A stretch of DNA of 64,000 nucleotides from NCBI GenBank assembly GCA_023416585.1, contig JAEZHM010000042.1, forward strand, positions 124,001 through 188,000. The letters are read 5' to 3'. Positions 1 through 7,036 of this stretch are shown piece by piece (position 1 is the first letter of the stretch; every line of letters begins with the position of its first letter). The translations under genes were made by a program, and so were the position numbers. Source of the stretch: Bacillota bacterium. Lineage in GTDB: Bacteria; Bacillota; Clostridia; Christensenellales; Aristaeellaceae. Below the pieces are notes generated by a model. That model was not told where the DNA came from and ran no database searches. It saw only the letters and a list, made by a program, of their open reading frames with translations.

Positions 1-1414
1 GAGCACGATGCACTTCCTGCAACGCTTCCATATTCGCCGGTGTGTCGGCCAAGAGTGCCGCCGTTCTGTATGGGCTAAGCTGCCCTAATACAAATTCTCC
101 TTTTAGCTTAAGGTCCAACTGTTGAAAGATGTAATAGCCTATATAATCGTTTTCCAGCTGCTGTGCATCGGTTTCCAAATGGAAAATGGCTATGCGGTAT
201 GGGTGCTCGGTTTGCGGTAAAAGCCGGGATGCGGCATCCGAATCCAACGGACTGATTGTTCCGTACAGCAGGCGCAGCAGCAGGTTTGCTTGTAGCGTAT
301 TCTCCATTTTCTCAATGTTTTTGTTCAGTTCAGAGATGGTTTTGGAAGAAGTGGCCATATAGTGCGCAATCACATCATATTCACGAATGTGGGAAGGCAC
401 CATTCCTGATATGTTTTGCTTGAATACACGGACCAGTTTACGTACCGGCAGGTAGTTGATCGCAGCAAAAAGCGTACTTAGCACTACACCCAGCAGTGCA
501 GCCGCAATCTGAAGCCCGCGAACCAGCGTGGTCAACGGCTGCTGCAGCATGGCAAAGTAGCCCTCCGGGATGCCAAGGGTTACTGTGAGCATAGGCAATG
601 GGATACCAGTTGACAAAACGGAATACTGGTGTCCCGATACCGCAGCCTCCCGTGTGTTTTTGGCAAGCGGATCACCGCCGTACTGGTATGTGTACTGAAG
701 CTTGCCTTGTGCGTCGGTTATATATAAAAAGCTGTCGGGCGGCAGCTTCTTTATACCAAACAGTTCAAGCAGGTTTTTTTGCGAAAGAAGCGCGCCGACT
801 ACCGCACTGTCCGTAGGACGGGTAAATGCGGCCAGCAGATATTGCTGTGAAGGCCCATTGTGCACACTGGCTTTAGCCGCCGGAAATATGCGCGCAGTAC
901 GGTCTTTTGTTCGAAGCCACGCCAGCATCTGATCGGCTGTATGGGTTTCATATACCAGATCAAATTGCAGATAATCCTGCGCATGCATAAACACGCGCTG
1001 CTTGCCCAGTATCACATCATTGTTACCCAGATATACAAATATCTCATCTACATATTCCAATGTGGCAAGCTGCTTCATCAATGTTTTATGCGATAAAAAA
1101 AGGCTTCCAGTCATATCCAGGGGCCAATCCCCATTGCCTCCATGGTTTGACTTCAGCTTGACATAGTAGTTGTAATCATCCAGCTTTAAAGGCAGTTGAT
1201 AGATTTCCTTGAATGTGTTTTGCAGCACCGTGCTGCTGCTGTCCAGCGCATATTGCGCATCGGTCAGGTAACTGCGCTTTGATTGCTCGATTGCTTTGGA
1301 CAATACGGGCGACAGCACTGCCATAATAAACAGCACCACAAGCAAATACGTTGCGATAAGCTGGGCAAAAACAGATATTCGGACATTTATTCTTTTTTTC
1401 CATTGCATGCTCAT
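1..1414 (-). CDS. Membrane-bound AraC-type regulator or sensor, N-terminal part, cut by window edge
   Basis: The reading frame is open from ATG at 1414 to the window edge, giving 471 residues without the C-terminus. It starts MSMQWKKRIN and has a membrane segment at about residues 13-33. A large extracytoplasmic region of about 255 residues follows, then a second membrane segment at about 291-313 and a cytoplasmic part. This layout matches the membrane AraC/YesS-like regulator at 19092-21419, so a C-terminal AraC DNA-binding domain probably lies outside the window. That domain is not visible, so a sensor kinase remains possible. An in-frame ATG at 1408 is an alternative start. The upstream ribosome binding site is weak. 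Confidence 0.6.
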   Translation of the reverse strand, partial: MSMQWKKRINVRISVFAQLIATYLLVVLFIMAVLSPVLSKAIEQSKRSYLTDAQYALDSSSTVLQNTFKEIYQLPLKLDDYNYYVKLKSNHGGNGDWPLDMTGSLFLSHKTLMKQLATLEYVDEIFVYLGNNDVILGKQRVFMHAQDYLQFDLVYETHTADQMLAWLRTKDRTARIFPAAKASVHNGPSQQYLLAAFTRPTDSAVVGALLSQKNLLELFGIKKLPPDSFLYITDAQGKLQYTYQYGGDPLAKNTREAAVSGHQYSVLSTGIPLPMLTVTLGIPEGYFAMLQQPLTTLVRGLQIAAALLGVVLSTLFAAINYLPVRKLVRVFKQNISGMVPSHIREYDVIAHYMATSSKTISELNKNIEKMENTLQANLLLRLLYGTISPLDSDAASRLLPQTEHPYRIAIFHLETDAQQLENDYIGYYIFQQLDLKLKGEFVLGQLSPYRTAALLADTPANMEALQEVHRA

Positions 1415-1537
1415 TCCAACTTTCGCGTTTCGTATTGTTATAATAATTATAGAGCATCACTTGGGCAGCGTCAATGGCAGCAGATCCGGCCGGCGCTCCT
1501 GTTTGATGAAAGGAAAATACAGCCCTCTCCCTTGCAC

Positions 1538-1566
1538 TTGGCACCTCTTTCCTTTCGTGGTATGAT
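1538..1566 (+). promoter_or_regulatory. Promoter of the nitroreductase gene
   Basis: A -35 box TTGGCA at 1538-1543 and a -10 box TATGAT at 1561-1566 are separated by 17 bases. They lie 32 bases before the nitroreductase start, and a good AAAGGAGGG ribosome binding site sits in between. Confidence 0.6.
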
Positions 1567-1598
1567 GTGTGCATGTGAAATCGTAAAGGAGGGTCCAT

Positions 1599-2126
1599 AT
1601 GGAGCTGTTTAAAGCATTCGCCGAGCGGCACAGTTACAGGGGCGATTTCAAGAATGCTCCCGTTCCCAGGGAAGATTTACGGAAGATTGTTGAAGCGGGC
1701 ATCATGGCGCCCTCAGGCTGCAACGCCCAGACTACTCATTTTGCCATTGTGGACGACCCCGCGCTGCTAACGGAAATACGCAAGCTTTTCACCATGGCTG
1801 CGGTTAAGACGGCTCCGGCCATCATCGCGGTGATCATGAAAGCGGAGTCCACCTACCGGGGCATGGGCTTTGAGGTGCAGGACTATTCGGCTGCCGTGCA
1901 AAACATGCTGCTGGCCATCACAGACCTTGGATACGCTTCCGTATGGCTGGATGGTGTCCTCCGGTCAAGAGGCATTGCAGAAAAGATCGGGTCACTGCTG
2001 AATGTGCCCCAGGGAAAAAACATGACGGTAACGGTGATCCTGCCGGTAGGCGTTCCTGAGGAAAAGGGCCGGCAAAATGACAGGCTGCCTTTTGAACAGC
2101 GATCATGGTATAACCGCCACGCATAA
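1599..2126 (+). CDS. Nitroreductase family protein
   Basis: This 175-residue protein is probably a small cytoplasmic FMN-dependent NAD(P)H oxidoreductase. Near the N-terminus, RHSYR at about residues 10-14 resembles the RxSxR flavin-phosphate motif of the family. It is followed by the helix-start motif IMAPSGCNAQ typical of nitroreductases. The length is at the short end for the family. The start is set by a strong AAAGGAGGG seven bases upstream. The gene is monocistronic, with its own promoter and a bidirectional terminator before the convergent PEBP gene. The physiological substrate cannot be told from sequence. Confidence 0.85.
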   Translation: MELFKAFAERHSYRGDFKNAPVPREDLRKIVEAGIMAPSGCNAQTTHFAIVDDPALLTEIRKLFTMAAVKTAPAIIAVIMKAESTYRGMGFEVQDYSAAVQNMLLAITDLGYASVWLDGVLRSRGIAEKIGSLLNVPQGKNMTVTVILPVGVPEEKGRQNDRLPFEQRSWYNRHA

Positions 2127-2140
2127 TAGATTGAGAGAGC

Positions 2141-2193
2141 AAAAAAAGTCCGCTCCCATAGCATCGTCAATGCTCAGGAAAGCGGACTTTTTT
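2141..2193. terminator. Bidirectional terminator between nitroreductase and PEBP genes
   Basis: The arms AGTCCGCT and AGCGGACT are flanked by an A-run on the left (2141-2147) and a T-run on the right (about 2188-2193). Both convergent genes can use the hairpin. Confidence 0.8.
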
Positions 2194-2203
2194 CTAATGC
2201 CGG

Positions 2204-2797
2204 TCAACTGCCGAATGATCCCGTCAGCGTGCCGTATTGCAGGATATGGCCCTCCATGGCCGTAAGCAATGCGGTTTTGTTTGCGTTTGCCTTAAGACTA
2301 AGTAAGCCATCCAGCACATACACCCTGAACACATACCTGTGTGTCCCAAAGGGCGGCAGAGGGCCACGGTACCAATGCTTTCCGCCATATTCGCTGCGGC
2401 CTTGCACAGCATTGCCAAGGGAGGCTACCGTTTCATCCTTGGGAACGCCCTCCGGCACAGAAGTGAAGGAAGCAGGAATGTTCCAGATCACCCAATGGTT
2501 GAATGTACCAATGGGATGGTCAAGATCATCCATTACGATGGCGACTGATTGAGCGTTCTTGGAAAGCGGGCCAAAGCTTAAATCCGGCGATACATCCTCT
2601 CCCCTCCCCGTATGGCGTTTGGGGATGTTGCCACCGTTTTCAAAAGCGGTGCTGGTCACAGTCAGGTTCTCGTCAGGATACTTGACAGCAGCCCTTATTT
2701 TACGTTGCGAAAACAAGAACACGGCCCCCAATAGGAGCAGCCCTGCCACAGCGATCAATAGAATCATCCTCCCGTTTTTCTTTCTTCCCGGCTTCAC
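2204..2797 (-). CDS. YbhB/YbcL-type PEBP family protein, membrane-anchored
   Basis: The product is a phosphatidylethanolamine-binding/Raf-kinase-inhibitor-like protein of 197 residues. After a basic start there is one membrane segment (MILLIAVAGLLLLGAVFLF). The outward domain carries the family motifs: MDDLDHP (ligand-site DxDxP), FNHWVIWNIP and GPLPPFGTHRY. I chose the GTG at 2797, which overlaps the PadR stop in GTGA, because GGAGGA stands eight bases before it. This implies translational coupling to the PadR gene. A longer ATG-started frame exists but runs into PadR. The ligand and role of bacterial PEBPs are unclear. Confidence 0.8.
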   Translation of the reverse strand: MKPGRKKNGRMILLIAVAGLLLLGAVFLFSQRKIRAAVKYPDENLTVTSTAFENGGNIPKRHTGRGEDVSPDLSFGPLSKNAQSVAIVMDDLDHPIGTFNHWVIWNIPASFTSVPEGVPKDETVASLGNAVQGRSEYGGKHWYRGPLPPFGTHRYVFRVYVLDGLLSLKANANKTALLTAMEGHILQYGTLTGSFGS

Positions 2798-3363
2798 ACT
2801 TCCGAATCCTCCAGCTCGTTTATGCACTCCTCCGCCCAATCGATCAGAAGCCTGTTTGTCATAAGGGCGCGCCTTACTATGAACCGGACATACTTCTTTT
2901 CTTCCGCGCTGATGACGGAGCCGCCCAATAATTCCTCCGACCTTTTACGAAATTGCAGCATGTTCTTTTCCAGTTCCTCTGCAGCCCGCTTCCTATCCGC
3001 GGCAAACTGTTTAAGCTGCTCCTTCACGTGGCCAGCGCCCATGCCCGCTCCAAAAAACAATCTGAGCATAAATTCATCCCGCTTGGGAGAAATGAAAGCT
3101 TCCGGGCTTTGCATAAGCCATAACCTAAACGATTGCTTCCCGTTTTCCGTAATGGTGTAGACTTTCTTGTCCGGCCTTAAGTCCTGTTCCTTCACTTCAG
3201 CTGTCACAAAACCATCCTTCTGAAGGATCGCAAGCTCCCTGTAAATTTGGCTCAGGCTTGCCGCCCACACGTTGCTCAAAGTCTTGTCAAACAACTTTTT
3301 CAAATTGTAACCGGTCAAAGGCGAACGGTCTAAAAGCCCCAGGATACCATAGCGTAAAGACAT
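2794..3363 (-). CDS. PadR family transcriptional regulator
   Basis: This 189-residue protein has an N-terminal winged helix (PLTGYNLKKLF and SQIYRELAILQKDGFV are typical of PadR). A charged helical C-terminal dimerisation region covers about residues 95-185. It is the first gene of a two-gene operon with the PEBP protein, which overlaps it by four bases. The promoter just upstream (3403-3431) is overlapped by two 14-base direct repeats, so autoregulation is likely. PadR proteins usually repress stress or efflux genes. The target beyond its own operon is unknown. Confidence 0.9.
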   Translation of the reverse strand: MSLRYGILGLLDRSPLTGYNLKKLFDKTLSNVWAASLSQIYRELAILQKDGFVTAEVKEQDLRPDKKVYTITENGKQSFRLWLMQSPEAFISPKRDEFMLRLFFGAGMGAGHVKEQLKQFAADRKRAAEELEKNMLQFRKRSEELLGGSVISAEEKKYVRFIVRRALMTNRLLIDWAEECINELEDSEV

Positions 3364-3386
3364 TCGCTGTCTCCCCCCAAGCTGAT

Positions 3387-3419
3387 ATATTCAACATGTT
3401 ATATAATATTCAACAAGTT
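3387..3419 (-). promoter_or_regulatory. Direct repeats over the padR promoter, probable operator
   Basis: ATATTCAACATGTT at 3387-3400 and ATATTCAACAAGTT at 3406-3419 differ at one base and are 19 bases apart in period. The second covers the -10 box and spacer of the PadR promoter. Inference: autoregulatory PadR site. Confidence 0.55.
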
Positions 3420-3431
3420 CCATATTGTCAA
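3403..3431 (-). promoter_or_regulatory. Promoter of the padR-PEBP operon
   Basis: On the minus strand, TTGACA (3431-3426) and TATTAT (3408-3403) are spaced by 17 bases. The -35 box is a full consensus match. Confidence 0.7.
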
Positions 3432-3442
3432 TACCCTTTCAT

Positions 3443-3468
3443 AAAAAGGAGCCGGGATTTTTCCCGGC
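3443..3468 (-). terminator. Terminator of the isomerase gene
   Basis: Read on the minus strand, GCCGGGA and TCCCGGC enclose a short A-rich loop and are followed by a T-rich stretch (CTCCTTTTTA). It lies 17 bases past the stop at 3485. Confidence 0.75.
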
Positions 3469-3484
3469 GCCATACGGATATCCT

Positions 3485-4342
3485 TTATTCATTTTCCGGC
3501 GGAACCGGCTTATCAAACGGTATGCCAAGCGCTTCCGCCTTGCCAAAAAGAAATGCGGTGGCTTCATCATACTCTGCCGCGGTCTGCAAATGCTCGGTCA
3601 TGACGGGAATGTCTTTCAGCTTGTGGCATTCCGCAAGGAGCGCTTCATAGTCAAACAAGCCCCGGCCGGGGATAGCCTCATCTATATGCAAAGTAAGCCT
3701 GTCTTCGCGAAGCACTGTATCCTTGGCATGGACGGAACGGATCAGCGGTCCGAAAGCGTGAAAGAATTCTTTGGTCATGCTTCCGGTACTGTATACCTTT
3801 TGAAAGGCATTCACCAGGTTGCACATATCCGCATGCACGGCAAAATTCGGCCTGTCCACCGCCAAGATCAGCCTTTGTAAACTTTCCACGTCGTAAGGCA
3901 GCATCCAGGGCATAGGCTCCAAAGTATAATAGGTATACTTAGGCTTGGCCTCATCGATGATGCGCCTCGTGATGTTAACCACATGTTGGAATGTTTCTTC
4001 CGACAGATTATCGGGATGAGGCCCATCCCAATAGCCGCTTCGCGAGCCGGATATATTCACGCAGCAGCGGGCGCGCACCCGGTCGGCGGTACGCAGGCGG
4101 CGGACGGCATATTGAATGTTCTCCTCCTGACGGGTTGGGTCCCGGTCCAGCAGGTTATTCCAGATGCCTACTTCCGCGATTACAAGGCCGTGCTTTTGAG
4201 CCGCCTTGACAAAACCTTCTTCTTCCGCTTCCGATACTCCTTCGCCAAGGGGCCAATAGGCTGCTCCAAACCCTTTTTTTACATGGGCAAGTGCCCATTC
4301 CTCAGGCGTTAAACAATCAAACACGGGTGCACCAAGCCTCAT
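3485..4342 (-). CDS. TIM-barrel sugar isomerase/epimerase family protein
   Basis: A cytoplasmic 285-residue protein of the xylose-isomerase-like TIM barrel family. The barrel pattern shows as successive strands with acidic or His metal ligands: LVIAEVGIWNN, YYTLEPMPWM, FAVHADMCNL, RSVHAKDTVL and DIPVMTEHL. The ligands probably hold a divalent metal. The start is supported by TGGAGG eight bases upstream. It is divergent from the VOC-family gene, with which it shares a 91-base intergenic region. The family covers epimerases of keto-sugars, inosose dehydratases and endonuclease IV, so the substrate is not determined. Confidence 0.8.
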   Translation of the reverse strand: MRLGAPVFDCLTPEEWALAHVKKGFGAAYWPLGEGVSEAEEEGFVKAAQKHGLVIAEVGIWNNLLDRDPTRQEENIQYAVRRLRTADRVRARCCVNISGSRSGYWDGPHPDNLSEETFQHVVNITRRIIDEAKPKYTYYTLEPMPWMLPYDVESLQRLILAVDRPNFAVHADMCNLVNAFQKVYSTGSMTKEFFHAFGPLIRSVHAKDTVLREDRLTLHIDEAIPGRGLFDYEALLAECHKLKDIPVMTEHLQTAAEYDEATAFLFGKAEALGIPFDKPVPPENE

Positions 4343-4364
4343 ACGAAAACCTCCATTTCTGAAG

Positions 4365-4392
4365 TTGATTTTTCCAAGTCACGTGTTACAAT
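4365..4392 (+). promoter_or_regulatory. Promoter of the VOC-family gene
   Basis: TTGATT (4365-4370) and TACAAT (4387-4392) are spaced by 16 bases, 41 bases before the start codon at 4434. Confidence 0.6.
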
Positions 4393-4433
4393 GAAAGAAA
4401 ACACACAGCCGCGCCGCGGCAGGAGGAACGCAT

Positions 4434-4892
4434 ATGGAAAACAACGTTTTGGGAACCACCATCTGTGCCCAGATCGGAATCTTGTGCCATGACCTCAAAA
4501 AAACGGCGGATGCCTACAGCACTCTTCTTGGCATGGATTATACCATTGGCGAAAGCTCTGTACAAGAGATTGCCAAAACGGAGTATTTAGGCCGGCCGAC
4601 ACCTGCCCGGTGCAAGCAGGCTTTTTTCAAGGTCGGCGACGCCATTGAAATCGAGCTGATAGAGCCAGACCACGAGCCCAGCACCTGGCGGCACGATTTG
4701 GATGAAAGAGGGGAAGGTGTCCATCACATCGCCTTCTGGATCAAAGGCACGGATGAGATGATCCTCAAATTAGAGGGCATGGGTATGAAGCTTGTGCAAA
4801 AAGGCGCCTGGCCCGGCGGGCGCTATGCCTATCTGGATGCGAACCCCCAGCTGAAGGTAGTGCTAGAATTGCTGGAGCATACAGATGCGTAA
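4434..4892 (+). CDS. VOC (glyoxalase/dioxygenase) superfamily protein
   Basis: This 152-residue protein has two paired beta-alpha-beta-beta-beta modules. The first begins TTICAQIGILCHDLKKTADAY and the second carries GEGVHHIAFWIKGTDEM. His and Glu residues typical of the metal site occur at QIGILCHD, IEIELIEP, VHHIAFW and VVLELLE. The layout is closest to methylmalonyl-CoA epimerase-like members. No methylmalonyl-CoA mutase is nearby, so the substrate is left open. Ribosome binding site GCAGGAGG precedes ATG. The gene is divergent from a sugar isomerase/epimerase and may act with it. Confidence 0.75.
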   Translation: MENNVLGTTICAQIGILCHDLKKTADAYSTLLGMDYTIGESSVQEIAKTEYLGRPTPARCKQAFFKVGDAIEIELIEPDHEPSTWRHDLDERGEGVHHIAFWIKGTDEMILKLEGMGMKLVQKGAWPGGRYAYLDANPQLKVVLELLEHTDA

Positions 4893-5015
4893 TGCCACAT
4901 CCCTCAGCTTGCACATGAAGCATTGACAATTTATCCGCATGGCTGGTTGAAGCTACCGGTTTTGGTTTATATCATAAGATGATTGTATACTTGTTTTTCA
5001 TAAGGAGGAGAACTT

Positions 5016-5813
5016 ATGACGGGGATCAGCCCCACCTTGGGAGCAGTATTGGGAACTGGCTTTACTTTTCTTTTAACATGTCTTGGCGCAGCACTCGTAT
5101 TCTTTTTCAAAAAGCAGATCAGCGGGCATCTGAATAAGTTTTTCCTTGGATTTGCATCGGGGGTCATGATCGCGGCTTCCGTATGGTCGCTTTTGATACC
5201 CGCCATAGAGGCGGCAGCATCAAAAAATCAAATCGCCTGGATACCGGCAGCGGGCGGGTTCCTGATTGGCGCTCTTTTCCTGCTGGCTCTTGATACCTTG
5301 ACACCCCACCTGCACGCAGGCAGCGACCACGCAGAGGGCCGCCCCTCGGGCATGAAGCGCACGTCGCTTTTGTTCTCCGCCGTGACGCTGCACAATATTC
5401 CCGAAGGCATGGCTGTAGGTCTGGCCTTCGCCCTGGCAGCCCAACAGAACGGTAATGTGACATACCTGGCGGCCATGGCGCTGGCGCTTGGCATCGGTAT
5501 TCAGAACTTTCCGGAAGGCGCAGCCATCTCCCTTCCGCTTAGACAGGAGGGTATGAGCCGAGGCCGCGCATTTTCCTTTGGTGTGCTCTCCGGCGTTGTG
5601 GAGCCTATCTTTGGCGTGCTCACCGTTTGGATCGCCGGGGGTGTGGAACCGCTGATGCCCTGGATGCTTTCCTTCGCTGCCGGTGCCATGATTTACGTAG
5701 TGGCCGACGAACTCATCCCCGGCTCCCATGAGGGGGAACATTCCAACTGGGGCACCATCGGCGTCATCGCAGGCTTTCTGATCATGATGATCCTGGATGT
5801 GGCTCTGGGATAA
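5016..5813 (+). CDS. ZIP family divalent metal transporter
   Basis: An integral membrane protein of 265 residues with about eight membrane segments, the usual ZIP length. The transport-site motifs are clear: HNIPEGMAVG in the fourth and NFPEGAAIS in the fifth segment carry the His, Asn, Pro, Glu and Gly residues that bind zinc or iron. A cytoplasmic His-containing loop (HLHAGSDHAEG) lies between segments three and four. It most likely imports Zn2+ or Fe2+. The start is set by AAGGAGG. It lies upstream of an iron-type flavodoxin, but a terminator separates the two. Confidence 0.9.
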   Translation: MTGISPTLGAVLGTGFTFLLTCLGAALVFFFKKQISGHLNKFFLGFASGVMIAASVWSLLIPAIEAAASKNQIAWIPAAGGFLIGALFLLALDTLTPHLHAGSDHAEGRPSGMKRTSLLFSAVTLHNIPEGMAVGLAFALAAQQNGNVTYLAAMALALGIGIQNFPEGAAISLPLRQEGMSRGRAFSFGVLSGVVEPIFGVLTVWIAGGVEPLMPWMLSFAAGAMIYVVADELIPGSHEGEHSNWGTIGVIAGFLIMMILDVALG

Positions 5814-5829
5814 GGAATAACGGGATTTT

Positions 5830-5867
5830 GCGGGGAGGGTTCCTTTTGAAAAAGGAGCCCTCCCCGC
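5830..5867 (+). terminator. Terminator after ZIP gene, copy of a dispersed hairpin family
   Basis: The arms GCGGGGAGGG and CCCTCCCCGC surround TTCCTTTTGAAAAAGGAG, giving a long stem. Related hairpins with the same GGGAGGG and CAAAAAGG features occur at 15764, 18467 and 53250. Confidence 0.75.
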
Positions 5868-5916
5868 ACCCCACCCAGGAAAACCTATTTATGAATCAAT
5901 ATTGTAAAGTCATGTC

Positions 5917-5945
5917 TTGACAGGTACTGCTGGATGCACTACAAT
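5917..5945 (+). promoter_or_regulatory. Near-consensus promoter of the flavodoxin gene
   Basis: TTGACA (5917-5922) and TACAAT (5940-5945) are separated by exactly 17 bases. Predicted transcription starts at about 5952, at the edge of the first palindrome. Confidence 0.8.
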
Positions 5946-5952
5946 AGTGTAA

Positions 5953-5968
5953 GTTAGTGGACGCTAAC
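5953..5968. promoter_or_regulatory. Operator-like palindrome GTTAG-N6-CTAAC, copy 1
   Basis: GTTAGTGGACGCTAAC lies just downstream of the -10 box of the flavodoxin promoter. The half-sites GTTAG/CTAAC with a six-base spacer are repeated exactly at 6014-6029. The position suggests a repressor site. The half-site resembles DtxR-type boxes (inference). Confidence 0.6.
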
Positions 5969-6013
5969 ACCAAGAAGCATCTGCTTAGTCTCTGTCACTT
6001 TTTCTATTCGACA

Positions 6014-6029
6014 GTTAGCTATAGCTAAC
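6014..6029. promoter_or_regulatory. Operator-like palindrome GTTAG-N6-CTAAC, copy 2
   Basis: GTTAGCTATAGCTAAC is a perfect 16-base palindrome directly before the GAGGAGG ribosome binding site of the flavodoxin gene. It is 61 bases (about six helical turns) from copy 1. Confidence 0.6.
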
Positions 6030-6047
6030 TTGTGAGGAGGAATACTT

Positions 6048-6476
6048 GTGAGCAACACCGTTATCGCTTATTGGAGTGGTACAGGCAATACACGGTCTAT
6101 GGCGGACGCCATTGCTAAAGGCCTGCGGGATGCAGGCGCGAATGTAGAGAAGTTTTCAATAACAGAAATCACCGCCGAGGCGGTGGCCGCATTCGACAAT
6201 ATCCTCCTGGGCTGCCCCTCCATGAGCGGCGAGCTTCTGGAGGAATGGGAGTTTGAGCCTTTCTTTTTGACACTCCGGCCCATGCTCACCGGCAAGAAGG
6301 TTGGCCTTTTTGGCTCCTTTGGCTGGGGAGACGGCGATTGGATGCGGGATTGGCAGGATCACATTCTCTTCGCCGGAGCCAGGTTGTTTGAGGATGGTCT
6401 GGTACTCAACGAGAAACCGGATGATAAGGGGATCAAAATCTGCGAAGATTTCGGCAGGCGGTTTGCGGAAAACTGA
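6048..6476 (+). CDS. Flavodoxin
   Basis: A 142-residue cytoplasmic electron carrier with non-covalent FMN. The phosphate-binding loop SGTGNTRSMADAIAKGL begins at about residue 10. The isoalloxazine loops are LLGCPSMSGE at about residue 55 and FGSFGWGDGDWM at about residue 88. The length fits short-chain clostridial flavodoxins. The start is a GTG with GAGGAGG eight bases upstream. Flavodoxins are often induced when iron is short, to replace ferredoxin. The strong promoter followed by two matching palindromes fits such control, though the regulator is not in the window. Confidence 0.92.
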   Translation: MSNTVIAYWSGTGNTRSMADAIAKGLRDAGANVEKFSITEITAEAVAAFDNILLGCPSMSGELLEEWEFEPFFLTLRPMLTGKKVGLFGSFGWGDGDWMRDWQDHILFAGARLFEDGLVLNEKPDDKGIKICEDFGRRFAEN

Positions 6477-6492
6477 ACACTTTACCTTCATC

Positions 6493-6520
6493 ATACCCGC
6501 CGGACATGTCCGGCGGGTAT
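6493..6520. terminator. Perfect 28-base palindrome, bidirectional terminator
   Basis: ATACCCGCCGGACA is followed immediately by its exact reverse complement. It sits between the convergent flavodoxin and SpoIIAA-like genes and abuts the latter's stop codon. The T-run on the plus strand is short. Confidence 0.6.
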
Positions 6521-6922
6521 TCATTTTACCAACCATATTTTCGCTTGCTCATAATCCTCAAAAAAGTCGCAGGCATAGCGGACGGGCGGATCCATATCGC
6601 GGAGCAAGCGCTTGAAAAGGCGCTTATCCCGCAATTTCAGCCCTACGATGGCCACTTTCTGCATATGCTGGTCAGGGCCGTTCATTTGAAGCAGCATGTT
6701 TTGCGCCATTTCCCCATCGACAGCGGTATCTTTCAAATGAAGACCCATCTGGGATGGTGAGGAAGGTTTTTTCAGCGTCTGCATATCCCGCTCAAACTTT
6801 TCCATCACCAGCGCTTTATGATCATACAAGCCATCCAATTGTACGAAAAAAATCTTTCCGCCGCCAAAGAACATGGCGAAGGATTCCCGTACAATCAGCT
6901 TTTGCCCGGCTTCAGTTCCCAT
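6521..6922 (-). CDS. SpoIIAA/STAS-like small protein
   Basis: The predicted protein has 133 residues and starts MGTEAGQKLIVRES at an ATG with AAGGAGTGG upstream. The same frame stays open far upstream across the antisense of the lacI gene, but that extension has no support. The pattern (basic hydrophobic strand VAIVGLKLRDKRLFKRL, then the C-terminal FFEDYEQAKIWL) resembles SpoIIAA-like proteins of the STAS fold, which end with an acidic segment and AxxWL. It has no partner kinase or sigma factor nearby. Function unknown. Confidence 0.6.
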   Translation of the reverse strand: MGTEAGQKLIVRESFAMFFGGGKIFFVQLDGLYDHKALVMEKFERDMQTLKKPSSPSQMGLHLKDTAVDGEMAQNMLLQMNGPDQHMQKVAIVGLKLRDKRLFKRLLRDMDPPVRYACDFFEDYEQAKIWLVK

Positions 6923-6991
6923 AATCCCACTCCTTGCAATCACAGATTGTAGCACGTTATAAAAAGCTGCGCCACAGCTAATGCATTTGTA

Positions 6992-7000
6992 TGATATAAT
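6992..7000 (+). promoter_or_regulatory. Extended -10 box before the lacI-type gene
   Basis: TGATATAAT at 6992-7000 gives TATAAT with an upstream TG. No good -35 box is visible at the right distance. Confidence 0.5.
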
Positions 7001-7036
7001 GGCGGCAGAATGGAATCCCTGAAGGGGGGTGACACC

